Assembly (NCBI RefSeq): GCF_003950295.1
Contig: NZ_RHNP01000004.1
Coordinates: 1-64,000, forward strand
DNA: 64,000 bases
DNA from: Loigolactobacillus iwatensis
Lineage (GTDB): Bacteria; Bacillota; Bacilli; Lactobacillales; Lactobacillaceae
Reading direction: 5' to 3'
Part shown: one piece after another, positions 8,576 to 19,150 of the stretch
How positions within the stretch are numbered: position 1 is the first letter of the stretch
Layout of the letters: each line of letters starts with the position of its first letter
Position numbers and translations under genes: made by a program
The notes under the pieces: generated by a model
What the model saw: the letters and a program-made list of their open reading frames with translations, nothing else
What the model was told of the DNA's origin: nothing
The model's database searches: none

Positions 8576-9370
8576 ATGGCAAGACTAGAAGTGAAAGACC
8601 TACATGTTTCTGTAACTGATGAAGATAAAGGTGTCGATAAAGAAATTTTAACGGGTGTTAATTTAATAATGAACACTGGTGAAATTCACGCCATTATGGG
8701 TCCCAATGGTACTGGTAAATCAACACTTTCTCAAGCTATTATGGGTAATCCGGCCTATAAAGTAACTCAAGGCGATATTTTACTTAATGGTGAAAGTATT
8801 TTAGGGATGCCCGTTGATGAACGTGCTCGCAAAGGGCTCTTTTTGGCGATGCAATATCCAGCCGAAATTGCTGGGGTAACCAACGTTGAATTTATGCGGG
8901 CTGCTATTAACGCGCGTCGAGCAGACGATGACCAAATGCCCGTTATGGAATTCATGAAATTATTAGACGAGAAACAAGAAATTCTAGACATGACGGACGA
9001 AATGTCAGAACGTTATTTAAATGAAGGTTTTTCCGGTGGTGAAAAGAAACGGAATGAAATCTTACAGTTAATGATGATTCAACCAAACTTTGCTATTTTA
9101 GATGAAATTGATTCTGGTCTTGATATTGATGCCTTAAAAGTTGTTTCAAAGGGTGTTAACGCAATGCGCGGTGATAACTTTGGTTCATTAATTATTACGC
9201 ATTATCAACGGCTATTAAATTATATTGTGCCCGATACTGTTCACGTCATGATGGGCGGCAGAATTGTTCAAAGTGGCGGTCCAGAATTAGCTGAGAAACT
9301 TGAAGATGAAGGCTATGCTGGTGTTCGGGACGAATTAGGCTTAGACGTTAAATTAACTGACGAGATTTAA
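8576..9370 (+). CDS. sufC: Fe-S cluster assembly ATPase SufC
   Basis: SufC is the ABC-type ATPase of the SufBCD scaffold, which builds iron-sulfur clusters in the cytoplasm. The 264 residues show Walker A (GPNGTGKST near residue 42), the SufC-type signature FSGGEKKRNEILQL near 149, and Walker B ending ILDEIDSGLD. The C-terminal YAGVRDELGLDV tail is longer than in many homologues. It is the first gene of the operon sufC-sufD-sufS-sufU-sufB, in the Gram-positive order, and starts after a GGAGGAG site. Confidence 0.95.
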   Translation: MARLEVKDLHVSVTDEDKGVDKEILTGVNLIMNTGEIHAIMGPNGTGKSTLSQAIMGNPAYKVTQGDILLNGESILGMPVDERARKGLFLAMQYPAEIAGVTNVEFMRAAINARRADDDQMPVMEFMKLLDEKQEILDMTDEMSERYLNEGFSGGEKKRNEILQLMMIQPNFAILDEIDSGLDIDALKVVSKGVNAMRGDNFGSLIITHYQRLLNYIVPDTVHVMMGGRIVQSGGPELAEKLEDEGYAGVRDELGLDVKLTDEI

Positions 9371-9382
9371 GGAGGGTTTAGC

Positions 9383-12372
<2,990 letters not shown>

Positions 12373-12405
12373 ATCGGCAGTAAACGCAAAGGAAGGGGCA
12401 AGACG

Positions 12406-13848
12406 ATGCCAGAAACTGAGAACACAAAAAATAATGAGGCTGCCGCAACTTCGATTCAAGATTTAAACTTGAGCGAAGATTACGATTTTGGTTTTCATGA
12501 TGATGTAACACCTGTATTTTCAACCGGCCATGGTTTAACGGAAGAGGTTGTGCGGGAAATTTCAAAGGAAAAAGATGAGCCTAAATGGATGCTTGATTTC
12601 CGTTTGAAATGTTACAAACTGTATAAAAAAATGCCAATGCCAGCGTACGGACCTGATTTATCAAAATTAGACCTTAAGAATATGTTGTATTACCAAAAGG
12701 CCACGGATAAAAAGTACCGTGATTGGGAAGATGTTCCTGAAGAAATAAAAAATACCTTTGATCGTTTAGGTGTGCCTCAGGCTGAGCGTCAATACTTGGC
12801 TGGTTCTTCAGCACAGTACGAGTCAGAAGTGGTTTACCACAACATGAAAGACGATTTTGATAAACTAGGGATTATTTTTACCGATACTGATACGGCCTTG
12901 AAAGAATACCCTGAATTATTTAAAAAGTGGTTTGGTAAATTAGTTCACCCAACTGATAATAAATTTGCGGCCTTAAATGGTGCCGTTTGGTCTGGTGGTT
13001 CGTTTATTTACGTTCCTAAAGGGGTTAAAACGGATATTCCGATTCAATCTTATTTCCGTTTAAATGCCGAAAATTCAGGTCAATTTGAACGGACCTTAAT
13101 TATTGTTGATGAGGGTGCCAGTGTTCAGTACGTTGAAGGCTGTACAGCGCCAAACTATTCATCAGATAGTTTGCACGCCGCCGTAGTTGAAGTGTACGTT
13201 GAAAAGGATGCTTACGCCCGCTATACGACGATTCAAAATTGGTCGAACAATGTTTATAGTTTGGAAACCAAACGTGCACGAGCAATGGAAAATAGCACGA
13301 TGGAGTGGGTTGATGGTAATCTTGGTTCTAAGATTACTATGAAGTACCCAAGCGTCTACCTAGATGGTGAAGGCGCAACAGGAACAATGTTGTCAATTGC
13401 CGTTGCTGGCCATAACGTGGACCAGGATGCTGGGGCGCGAATGATTCATAACGCTAAAAATACGTCCTCGTCGATTGTTTCTAAATCAATCTCTAAAGAT
13501 GGGGGTGCCGTTGATTACCGGGGAACAGTCCGCTTTGGTCGCCACTCTGATGGTTCAAAGGCCCACGTCGAGTGTGACACAATCATTATGGATGAAGAAT
13601 CAAGTTCCGATACGATTCCGTATAATGAAATTTTAAATGGGAACGTCTCAATGGAACATGAGGCTAAGGTTTCAAAAATTTCCGAAGAACAACTCTATTA
13701 TTTGATGAGCCGTGGTGTTTCTGAAGCCAAGGCAACTGAAATGATCATCATGGGCTTCGTGGAACCATTTACTAAAGAATTACCAATGGAATACGCCGTT
13801 GAATTAAATCGATTGATTGGTTACGAAATGGAAGGTACGGTTGGATAG
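12406..13848 (+). CDS. sufB: Fe-S cluster assembly protein SufB
   Basis: SufB is the main scaffold subunit of the SufBC2D complex, where the nascent cluster is assembled. The 480-residue length is typical. Conserved blocks are [21 protein letters not shown] near residue 58, [20 protein letters not shown] near 197, [21 protein letters not shown] near 244 (with the conserved cysteine), and [20 protein letters not shown] near 421. AAGGAAGGGG precedes the ATG. It is the last gene of the operon and is followed by a strong terminator. Confidence 0.96.
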   Translation: MPETENTKNNEAAATSIQDLNLSEDYDFGFHDDVTPVFSTGHGLTEEVVREISKEKDEPKWMLDFRLKCYKLYKKMPMPAYGPDLSKLDLKNMLYYQKATDKKYRDWEDVPEEIKNTFDRLGVPQAERQYLAGSSAQYESEVVYHNMKDDFDKLGIIFTDTDTALKEYPELFKKWFGKLVHPTDNKFAALNGAVWSGGSFIYVPKGVKTDIPIQSYFRLNAENSGQFERTLIIVDEGASVQYVEGCTAPNYSSDSLHAAVVEVYVEKDAYARYTTIQNWSNNVYSLETKRARAMENSTMEWVDGNLGSKITMKYPSVYLDGEGATGTMLSIAVAGHNVDQDAGARMIHNAKNTSSSIVSKSISKDGGAVDYRGTVRFGRHSDGSKAHVECDTIIMDEESSSDTIPYNEILNGNVSMEHEAKVSKISEEQLYYLMSRGVSEAKATEMIIMGFVEPFTKELPMEYAVELNRLIGYEMEGTVG

Positions 13849-13946
13849 TGCTTTAATACTGCGTTATAACGGGGTAAATTCACCACCTGCCACCAAAATT
13901 TTAAAAATAAAAGCGCTCTGTCAAATCTAGTTGATGGCTAGTTTTG

Positions 13947-13990
13947 GGACAGAATTAGAAGCTAGGCAACTTCTAATTCTGTCCTTTTAT
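13947..13990 (+). terminator. Terminator of the suf operon
   Basis: GGACAGAATTAGAAG and CTTCTAATTCTGTCC are perfect complementary arms followed by TTTTATTT. The hairpin lies about 100 bases after sufB. Confidence 0.88.
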
Positions 13991-14180
13991 TTAGTTCTGT
14001 TCTCATTTTTGGCGTGGATTATTTTGAAATCTTGGCTTTAATACTGAATGAAAATATTATCTAATTGTTGATAGGGGGCCATGGGCTTTTCCTATTCTTT
14101 AATGACGCTGTAGCGGGTGGATTTTTGTATATGGAGCCTGTGGTCTTTTTGTTTTACAAAAAAGTTGGAGTCTTTAAAAA
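13991..14180. other. Gene-free stretch between suf and csbD
   Basis: No ORF with a convincing start site or family resemblance was seen. A GGGGG site precedes a 10-codon ORF near 14080, which I do not consider supported. Confidence 0.4.
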
Positions 14181-14222
14181 GGCGGGAACGATAATTCATT
14201 TGTCTGAATTATCGTACCCGCC
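14181..14222 (-). terminator. Terminator of csbD (works on the minus strand)
   Basis: GGCGGGAACGATAATTCA and TGAATTATCGTACCCGCC form a long hairpin with one mismatch. On the minus strand it lies six bases after the csbD stop and is followed by a T-run. Confidence 0.85.
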
Positions 14223-14227
14223 TTAAT

Positions 14228-14461
14228 TTAATCAGAATTATTTTGGTCTTCACGTGCTTCTTTATGTGCTGCTTCACGCTTTTCTTGGGTGATTGTTTCA
14301 GCGTGTTTCTTCTTAATCTCGGCCTTATCTTCGGCCTTGTCCTTTAACTTGGCCTCTTTTTGATCGGCCTGACCCTTAGCCTGGAGTTCATCATTATTGA
14401 TGATTTCACCAGTTTTTTCTTTGATTTTACCTTTAAGTTTATCTAATTCACCAGCTGCCAT
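14228..14461 (-). CDS. CsbD-like stress protein
   Basis: This gene encodes a 77-residue highly charged, hydrophilic protein of the CsbD family. The family motif is visible near the N-terminus (LDKLKGKIKEKTGEIINND, then LQAKGQADQKEAK), followed by a Lys/Glu/Ala-rich helical tail. CsbD proteins are abundant general stress proteins of unknown biochemical role. The start has an AAGGGGGG site. It is a single-gene unit with its own terminator, convergent with the suf operon. Confidence 0.85.
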   Translation of the reverse strand: MAAGELDKLKGKIKEKTGEIINNDELQAKGQADQKEAKLKDKAEDKAEIKKKHAETITQEKREAAHKEAREDQNNSD

Positions 14462-14601
14462 TGAAATTCCCCCCTTAAATTGATTGCGACTTTTACTTCT
14501 TGATTTCAGTATGCCAAAAAAATTGGTGCAACGCGATAAATATGCTGTTAATTTATAAACTGGTGGGGGAATTGATTTGTAACCCGTTAATATAAAAATA
14601 A

Positions 14602-14648
14602 GCCAGACATTCCAGTAAAAACCTTTTTACTGGAATGTCTGGCCTTTT
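14602..14648. terminator. Bidirectional hairpin terminator
   Basis: GCCAGACATTCCAGTAAAAA and TTTTTACTGGAATGTCTGGC are perfect 20-base arms with a two-base loop, followed by a short T-run on the plus strand and an A/T-rich tail on the minus strand. Confidence 0.8.
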
Positions 14649-14656
14649 TATCCAAC

Positions 14657-14761
14657 TTAATTTTCGTCTTGTAAATGATGATCGTCATGGAATAGAGCAA
14701 GTAGTAAACCAACAACAATAACTGCGGCTTCAGCAAAGCTAACCGTAACATCACCCTCCAA
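14657..14761 (-). pseudogene. Possible holin-like toxin peptide or remnant
   Basis: On the minus strand a short frame reads VTVSFAEAAVIVVGLLLAL followed by FHDDHHLQDEN and a TAA stop, just before the terminator. A hydrophobic helix with a charged tail resembles the small holin-like toxins of lactic acid bacteria. A GGAGGG site lies at the expected place, but the ATG behind it (14751) is in a different frame, whose product is unlike any family I know. The good frame offers only a TTG at 14761 without a binding site, or a non-standard GTT. A one- or two-base loss at the start codon would explain this. I am unsure that it is expressed. Confidence 0.35.
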
Positions 14762-14842
14762 ATTATTTAGCTATCAAAACCACTATATATTATAGAACTA
14801 ATTTTAGAAAAAGTTAAATAATAAATGAATTCATAAAAAAGT

Positions 14843-14871
14843 TTGACAGTCTCACAATCATCTGTTATGAT
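14843..14871 (+). promoter_or_regulatory. Promoter of the aromatic amino-acid operon leader
   Basis: TTGACA (14843-14848) and TATGAT (14866-14871) are spaced by 17 bases. Transcription would start near 14878, just before the leader ORF's ribosome-binding site. Confidence 0.85.
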
Positions 14872-14901
14872 TTTGTTATCAAATTCTAAGGAGTTTTTAA
14901 T

Positions 14902-14973
14902 ATGACAGTCGTGAAAGAGCAAGTTATGACACAACTGAATAATCGATATTATTACTATTGGTTCTTTAACTAG
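14902..14973 (+). CDS. Leader peptide with Tyr-Tyr-Tyr-Tyr-Trp-Phe-Phe run (attenuator)
   Basis: This is a 23-codon ORF whose product begins MTVVKEQVMTQLNN and ends RYYYYWFFN. It has an AAGGAG site (14888-14893) eight bases before the ATG and lies about 25 bases after a near-consensus promoter. Seven consecutive aromatic codons directly before the stop are not expected by chance. Such a run is the hallmark of ribosome-mediated attenuation, in which slow decoding when charged tRNA is scarce changes the folding of downstream RNA. The operon behind it makes precursors of exactly these amino acids. The peptide itself probably has no function. The regulatory mechanism is inferred from sequence only. 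Confidence 0.85.
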   Translation: MTVVKEQVMTQLNNRYYYYWFFN

Positions 14974-15096
14974 TGTTTGCACTGGCAGTATAGGTGCAAA
15001 CACGACGTTTGTATCCTATGCGGGCCAATAGTTCTTAATCGTATGTATTAAAAACGGTAGCCACATAGAGATGAAATTAAAATTTCAGCTGTGTGG
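14974..15096 (+). promoter_or_regulatory. Aromatic operon attenuator: competing RNA hairpins
   Basis: Directly after the leader stop codon a series of exclusive pairings is possible. Pairing 1:2 is TGTTTGCAC (14974-14982) with GTGCAAACA (14994-15002). Pairing 2:3 is ATAGG/CAAAC (14990-15001) with GTTTG/CCTAT (15007-15019). Pairing 3:4 is CTATGCGG (15016-15023) with CCACATAG (15061-15068), with one mismatch. Segment 4 is also the 5' arm of the terminator. A ribosome stalled on the Tyr codons leaves 1:2 free to form, so 3:4 can form and block the terminator. A ribosome that reaches the stop covers segment 1, so 2:3 and the terminator form. In addition ACTATTGG in the leader (14954-14961) can pair with CCAATAGT (15025-15032). 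This model is my inference. Confidence 0.7.
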
Positions 15097-15102
15097 TTTT
15101 TT
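15061..15102 (+). terminator. Attenuator terminator
   Basis: CCACATAG and CTGTGTGG form the lower stem (with one G-U pair) and TGAAATT with AATTTCA the upper stem. Six T residues follow at 15097-15102. Confidence 0.8.
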
Positions 15103-15141
15103 CTTATCGATGACGCTATCAAAGTCTTTTGTTGATTACGG

Positions 15142-15177
15142 AGTCCCACAGCAGACAAACGCTGGGGGACTTTTTTT
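15142..15177 (+). terminator. Second intrinsic terminator before tkt
   Basis: AGTCCC-CAGC and GCTG-GGGACT (one unpaired base on each side) are followed by seven T residues. It ends only about 35 bases before the tkt start codon, so transcripts must read through two terminators to express the operon. Confidence 0.85.
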
Positions 15178-15210
15178 ATAACTTTAAACAAAATGATGGA
15201 GGAATTGATA

Positions 15211-17238
15211 ATGATAAAATTTGATGAAATTGATGAATTAGGCGTTAACGCAGTTCGGATGTTGAGTGTTGAGATGATCGAGGCAGCACAGTCAGGGCAT
15301 CCAGGCTTACCGTTAGGGGCAGCACCACTGGCCTACACGCTATTTACCCGACATTTAAAAATAGATCCAGAAAATCCAGAGTGGTTTGATCGTGATCGGT
15401 TTGTTCTATCGGCTGGGCACGGATCAGCAATGTTGTACAGTTTATTACACCTTTCCGGATTTAATCTAAGTATTGCCGATTTAAAACAATTTCGCCAATT
15501 AAATAGTCGAACACCAGGACACCCGGAACACGGTGTAGTCCCAGGTGTTGACGCAACTACCGGGCCACTTGGGCAAGGAATCGGAATGGCGGTTGGGATG
15601 GCAATGGCCGAAGCACATTTAGCAGCCATTTTTAATCAAGCGACCAAACTAGTTGATCATCATACATACGTCATTTGTGGTGATGGTGATTTGATGGAGG
15701 GTGTGTCTCATGAGGCTGCAAGTCTTGCCGGACACCTCAAATTGTCCAAGTTAATTGTTTTGTATGATTCAAATGATGTTTCGCTAGATGGCCCAGCTGA
15801 TCGTGCACTCACTGATAATGTTCAAAAGCGTTTTGAGAGTTACGGTTGGCATTACCAGCAGGTTGCCGATGGAAATGATTTAACCGCAATTGATCGGGCA
15901 ATTACACAGGCTGAGCAACAAGCAACGGCACCGACATTGATTGAAGTTAAGACGATTATTGGCTATGGCGCACCAAAGCAAGGAACTAATCAAGTTCATG
16001 GTAGTCCACTTGGGGCGGATGGTATTATTGCTTTGAGGAAAGCTCTGAATTGGCAAGAAGCAGAATTTACCGTTCCTAAACCTGTAACCAAACGTTTTAC
16101 GGAAACATTACGCCAAAATGGTGCTCATAAACGTCAGCTGTGGGAACAACAACGGCAAAGATTGAGTCCAAAGGTGGCACAACAGTTTAAACAGGCAATT
16201 GCGCAGGAATTACCGGCCAATTGGACTAATGAGTTACCAACTTATAAACTAGGTCAAAGTGAATCGGGTCGAGTCACTAGTCAAAGGATGATTCAAGCAA
16301 TTGCGAATAAAGTTCCGACGTTTTGGGGTGGATCGGCGGACCTTGCCACATCAAATAAAACCGATATTGCAGGAAGCAACTCGTTTACAGCATTAACCCC
16401 GGAACAGCGAAATATTTGTTTTGGTGTTCGTGAGTTTGCTGAAGCTACGGCCTTAAATGGCATTGCATTGCACGGTGGTAGCCACATCTTTGGTGGAACC
16501 TTCTTTACCTTTTCTGATTACATGCGTGGTGCCATTCGGCTGGCGGCCTTACAGAAACTACCCGTCACTTATATTTTCACCCATGATTCAATTGCTGTTG
16601 GGGAAGACGGCCCAACCCATGAGCCAGTTGAGCAGTTAATGAGTTTGCGGGCAATGCCAAACGTTTCAGTTATTCGCCCGGCAGATCCGAATGAGGCCGT
16701 TGCGGCTTGGAAATTAGCGCTGACTATTCATGATCGACCAACTGTTTTAGTTTTTACCCGCCAAGATTTGGCGGTTCTAAAGGGGACTCAGCAGCTAGTG
16801 AGTGGCGTTAGTCGCGGCGGTTACGTGCTGTCCGCCCAGCAAGGAACGCAACCAGAAGGGGTGTTGATTGCCAGTGGGTCCGAAGTAGCCTTAGCGCTAA
16901 CTGCTCAACAGGAATTATTGAAATTAAAGCATGATGTTGCGGTGGTATCCATGCCCTCTTTTGATCGGTTTGATCAGCAGTCCCGCCAATACCAAGAGCA
17001 AGTTTTACCGGGGGGAGTGCGCGATCGTCTTTCAATTGAAATGGGAGCAACTTTAGGTTGGGAGCGATACGTTGGGTTAGATGGTGTTAGTCTGGGAATT
17101 GATTCCTTTGGGGCCAGCGGTAAGGCCGCCGAAGTAATTAGTAAGTACGGTTTTTCAACCAAGGCCATTACTACTGCTTACTTAAAAATGTGGGAACAAA
17201 ATAATTTTTCACAAATTCCAAAACGGGAGGCCATTTAA
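15211..17238 (+). CDS. tkt: Transketolase
   Basis: Transketolase moves two-carbon units between sugar phosphates using thiamine diphosphate and can make erythrose-4-phosphate. From the ATG at 15211, eight bases after GGAGG, the protein has 675 residues, the usual length. Motifs include SGHPGLPLGAAPLAYTLF near residue 25, the cofactor block GDGDLMEGVSHEAASLAGHL near 155, HGGSHIFGGTFFTFSDYMR near 424, and THDSIAVGEDGPTHEPVEQL near 462. It is the first gene of an operon with aroE, aroF, aroB and pheA (two bases to aroE). This strongly suggests that its job here is to feed erythrose-4-phosphate to aromatic synthesis. A housekeeping copy elsewhere is possible. Confidence 0.93.
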   Translation: MIKFDEIDELGVNAVRMLSVEMIEAAQSGHPGLPLGAAPLAYTLFTRHLKIDPENPEWFDRDRFVLSAGHGSAMLYSLLHLSGFNLSIADLKQFRQLNSRTPGHPEHGVVPGVDATTGPLGQGIGMAVGMAMAEAHLAAIFNQATKLVDHHTYVICGDGDLMEGVSHEAASLAGHLKLSKLIVLYDSNDVSLDGPADRALTDNVQKRFESYGWHYQQVADGNDLTAIDRAITQAEQQATAPTLIEVKTIIGYGAPKQGTNQVHGSPLGADGIIALRKALNWQEAEFTVPKPVTKRFTETLRQNGAHKRQLWEQQRQRLSPKVAQQFKQAIAQELPANWTNELPTYKLGQSESGRVTSQRMIQAIANKVPTFWGGSADLATSNKTDIAGSNSFTALTPEQRNICFGVREFAEATALNGIALHGGSHIFGGTFFTFSDYMRGAIRLAALQKLPVTYIFTHDSIAVGEDGPTHEPVEQLMSLRAMPNVSVIRPADPNEAVAAWKLALTIHDRPTVLVFTRQDLAVLKGTQQLVSGVSRGGYVLSAQQGTQPEGVLIASGSEVALALTAQQELLKLKHDVAVVSMPSFDRFDQQSRQYQEQVLPGGVRDRLSIEMGATLGWERYVGLDGVSLGIDSFGASGKAAEVISKYGFSTKAITTAYLKMWEQNNFSQIPKREAI

Positions 17239-17239
17239 G

Positions 17240-18127
17240 ATGATTGCGATTGACGGACACACAAAATTATACGGATTCTTTGCACACCCAGCACACCATA
17301 GCTTGTCACCTTTAATGTATAATTTGAGTTTTCAGGCTCATGAAATTAACGCACGCTATTTAGCCTTTGATTTATCTAATGATTTTTCACAAGCGATTGC
17401 TGCTGTACGAACATTAGGCCTTGGGGGAATTAATCTTTCAATGCCGTATAAACTTAAGGTGTTGCCACTTCTTGATGAATTATCTACGACGGCCGAATTG
17501 GTTGGTGCCGTTAATACGGTTGTCAATGACCATGGTCGGCTTAGGGGTGAAAATACTGACGGTAAAGGGTTAATACTGGCCCTGCAGGCTGACGGAAGAA
17601 AGATTGCGGGTAAACAAATCGTTATTCTAGGTGCTGGTGGTGCCGGAATGTCAATTATTGCTGCGGCTGCCTTTGCTGGTGCGGCCAAGATTACGGTCTT
17701 TAAACGCCAAAATCAAACCTTTACCCAAGTGGCGCAGTGTTTGAATCAAATTGAAAAAGTGACCCAAGTTGCACTTGAATTATGTGATTACGCGGATGAA
17801 ACTGCGATGGCGCAAGCATTAGCAACAACCGATTATTTGATTAATACGACTAATATTGGTATGGGCCAGGGAAACAATGAGTTACCAGTACCTGCAAAAT
17901 TGATAACGAGCTTAGCGGCTAACGTAGTGGTCACGGATATCATCTATTTTCCACAGGAGACGGCCTTTTTAAAGTTAGCTAGACAAAATGGTAACCCGAC
18001 CTATAATGGTTTAGGAATGTTGATTTATCAGGGAGCTTTGGCTTTTCAAATTTGGACGGCTAAACAAATGCCGATTAAAACCGTTACGACAGCTCTAGAA
18101 CAGGCTTTGTACCAACCACAAAACTAA
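17240..18127 (+). CDS. aroE: Shikimate dehydrogenase AroE
   Basis: AroE reduces 3-dehydroshikimate to shikimate with NADPH. The 295 residues show the substrate site SLSPLMYN near residue 16, the GxNxxxPxK block GINLSMPYKL near 61 with the catalytic lysine, and the ENTDGKG block near 104 with the conserved Asp. The nucleotide-binding GAGGAGMS lies near 133. The start lies two bases after the tkt stop, with GGGAGG inside the end of tkt. Some family members act on quinate or other substrates (YdiB type). The operon context supports true AroE. Confidence 0.92.
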   Translation: MIAIDGHTKLYGFFAHPAHHSLSPLMYNLSFQAHEINARYLAFDLSNDFSQAIAAVRTLGLGGINLSMPYKLKVLPLLDELSTTAELVGAVNTVVNDHGRLRGENTDGKGLILALQADGRKIAGKQIVILGAGGAGMSIIAAAAFAGAAKITVFKRQNQTFTQVAQCLNQIEKVTQVALELCDYADETAMAQALATTDYLINTTNIGMGQGNNELPVPAKLITSLAANVVVTDIIYFPQETAFLKLARQNGNPTYNGLGMLIYQGALAFQIWTAKQMPIKTVTTALEQALYQPQN

Positions 18128-18142
18128 AGGGGATTATAAATT

Positions 18143-19147
18143 ATGATTATTCAATTAAACCAAACTGTAAACGAAGAAATTGTTGCTGCCTTACTTAAAC
18201 GTTTAGCGGCCACACCAGCTACTGTTATTCGAATTGGAACTCACGTTGCAGTACCCGAAGTAAAACAGGTAACGTTAACTACCGATGAAGCCGCGCAAGT
18301 TGCCGAAGTTATTGAAAAGACGCCGGCCGCAGTACTTGGTAGCCGATTATTCCAACCAGAAGATACGATTATTAAATTGCCCCACTCAACAATCGGAGGC
18401 AAAGGCAGTTTTACAATGATGGCCGGTCCTTGTTCTGTTGAATCAGAAGAACATGTTCGAAGAATGGCCAAGGTAGCTAAAGAAGGCGGGGCAACCTTAC
18501 TTCGTGGCGGAGCCTACAAGCCACGGACTTCACCATATTCTTTCCAAGGTTTAGGTGAAGATGGTTTGAAATATTTGCGCGCGGCGGCTGATGAAAACGG
18601 CATGGACGTGATTACAGAAGTGATGGACGAAACTCACGTGAATTTGATTGCTAAGTATACAGATGTTTTCCAGATTGGCGCCCGGAATATGCAAAACTTT
18701 TCTTTGTTAAAGGCAGTTGGTAAAACTAAGGTGCCGGTCGCTTTAAAACGGGGATTAGCTGGTACGATTGATGATTTATTAAACGCTTCAGAATACATAG
18801 CGGCCGGTGGTAACCACCAGATTATGCTGTTAGAACGGGGAATTCGGACTTTTGATAATAAATATACCCGCAATACTTTTGATTTGGCTGCCGTACCAGT
18901 TTTGCAAAAATTAACCCATTACCCAGTTATTGTTGACCCAAGCCACGCTGTTGGTGAATGGGATTTGGTAACGCCGATGGCCCATGCTGGTGTGGCTTCT
19001 GGGGCTTCTGGCATGATTGTTGAAATTCACGATGACCCAGAACACGCTTTTTCTGATGGTCCCCAAGCACTGAAACCAAAAACTTATTTAAAAATGACCA
19101 AAGAAGTTTTTGAACTAAAAGCATTAATGAATTCATGGGAGGCATAA
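18143..19147 (+). CDS. aroF: 3-deoxy-7-phosphoheptulonate (DAHP) synthase, type I beta
   Basis: DAHP synthase joins phosphoenolpyruvate and erythrose-4-phosphate in the first step of the shikimate pathway. The 334 residues consist of an N-terminal ferredoxin-like regulatory domain (about residues 1-75) and the catalytic barrel. The barrel motifs include AGPCSVES near residue 94 (metal-binding Cys), LRGGAYKPRTSPYSFQG near 117, ALKRGLAGT near 194 and IVDPSHAVGEWDLV near 263. The N-terminal domain is the type linked to feedback inhibition by Tyr or Phe. It is the third gene of the operon, 15 bases after aroE. Confidence 0.94.
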   Translation: MIIQLNQTVNEEIVAALLKRLAATPATVIRIGTHVAVPEVKQVTLTTDEAAQVAEVIEKTPAAVLGSRLFQPEDTIIKLPHSTIGGKGSFTMMAGPCSVESEEHVRRMAKVAKEGGATLLRGGAYKPRTSPYSFQGLGEDGLKYLRAAADENGMDVITEVMDETHVNLIAKYTDVFQIGARNMQNFSLLKAVGKTKVPVALKRGLAGTIDDLLNASEYIAAGGNHQIMLLERGIRTFDNKYTRNTFDLAAVPVLQKLTHYPVIVDPSHAVGEWDLVTPMAHAGVASGASGMIVEIHDDPEHAFSDGPQALKPKTYLKMTKEVFELKALMNSWEA

Positions 19148-19150
19148 TTT

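Noticed and set aside
13991-14180. A 10-codon ORF near 14080 behind a GGGGG site
   Set aside because: It is too short, without regulatory codons or conserved context.
14767-15003. A 78-codon ORF on the minus strand opposite the aromatic leader
   Set aside because: It lies antisense to the promoter and leader peptide, has no ribosome-binding site and resembles no family.
15110-15179. A second short ORF (MTLSKSFVDYG...) between the two terminators before tkt
   Set aside because: It has no ribosome-binding site, no run of regulatory codons, and it passes through the terminator hairpin.
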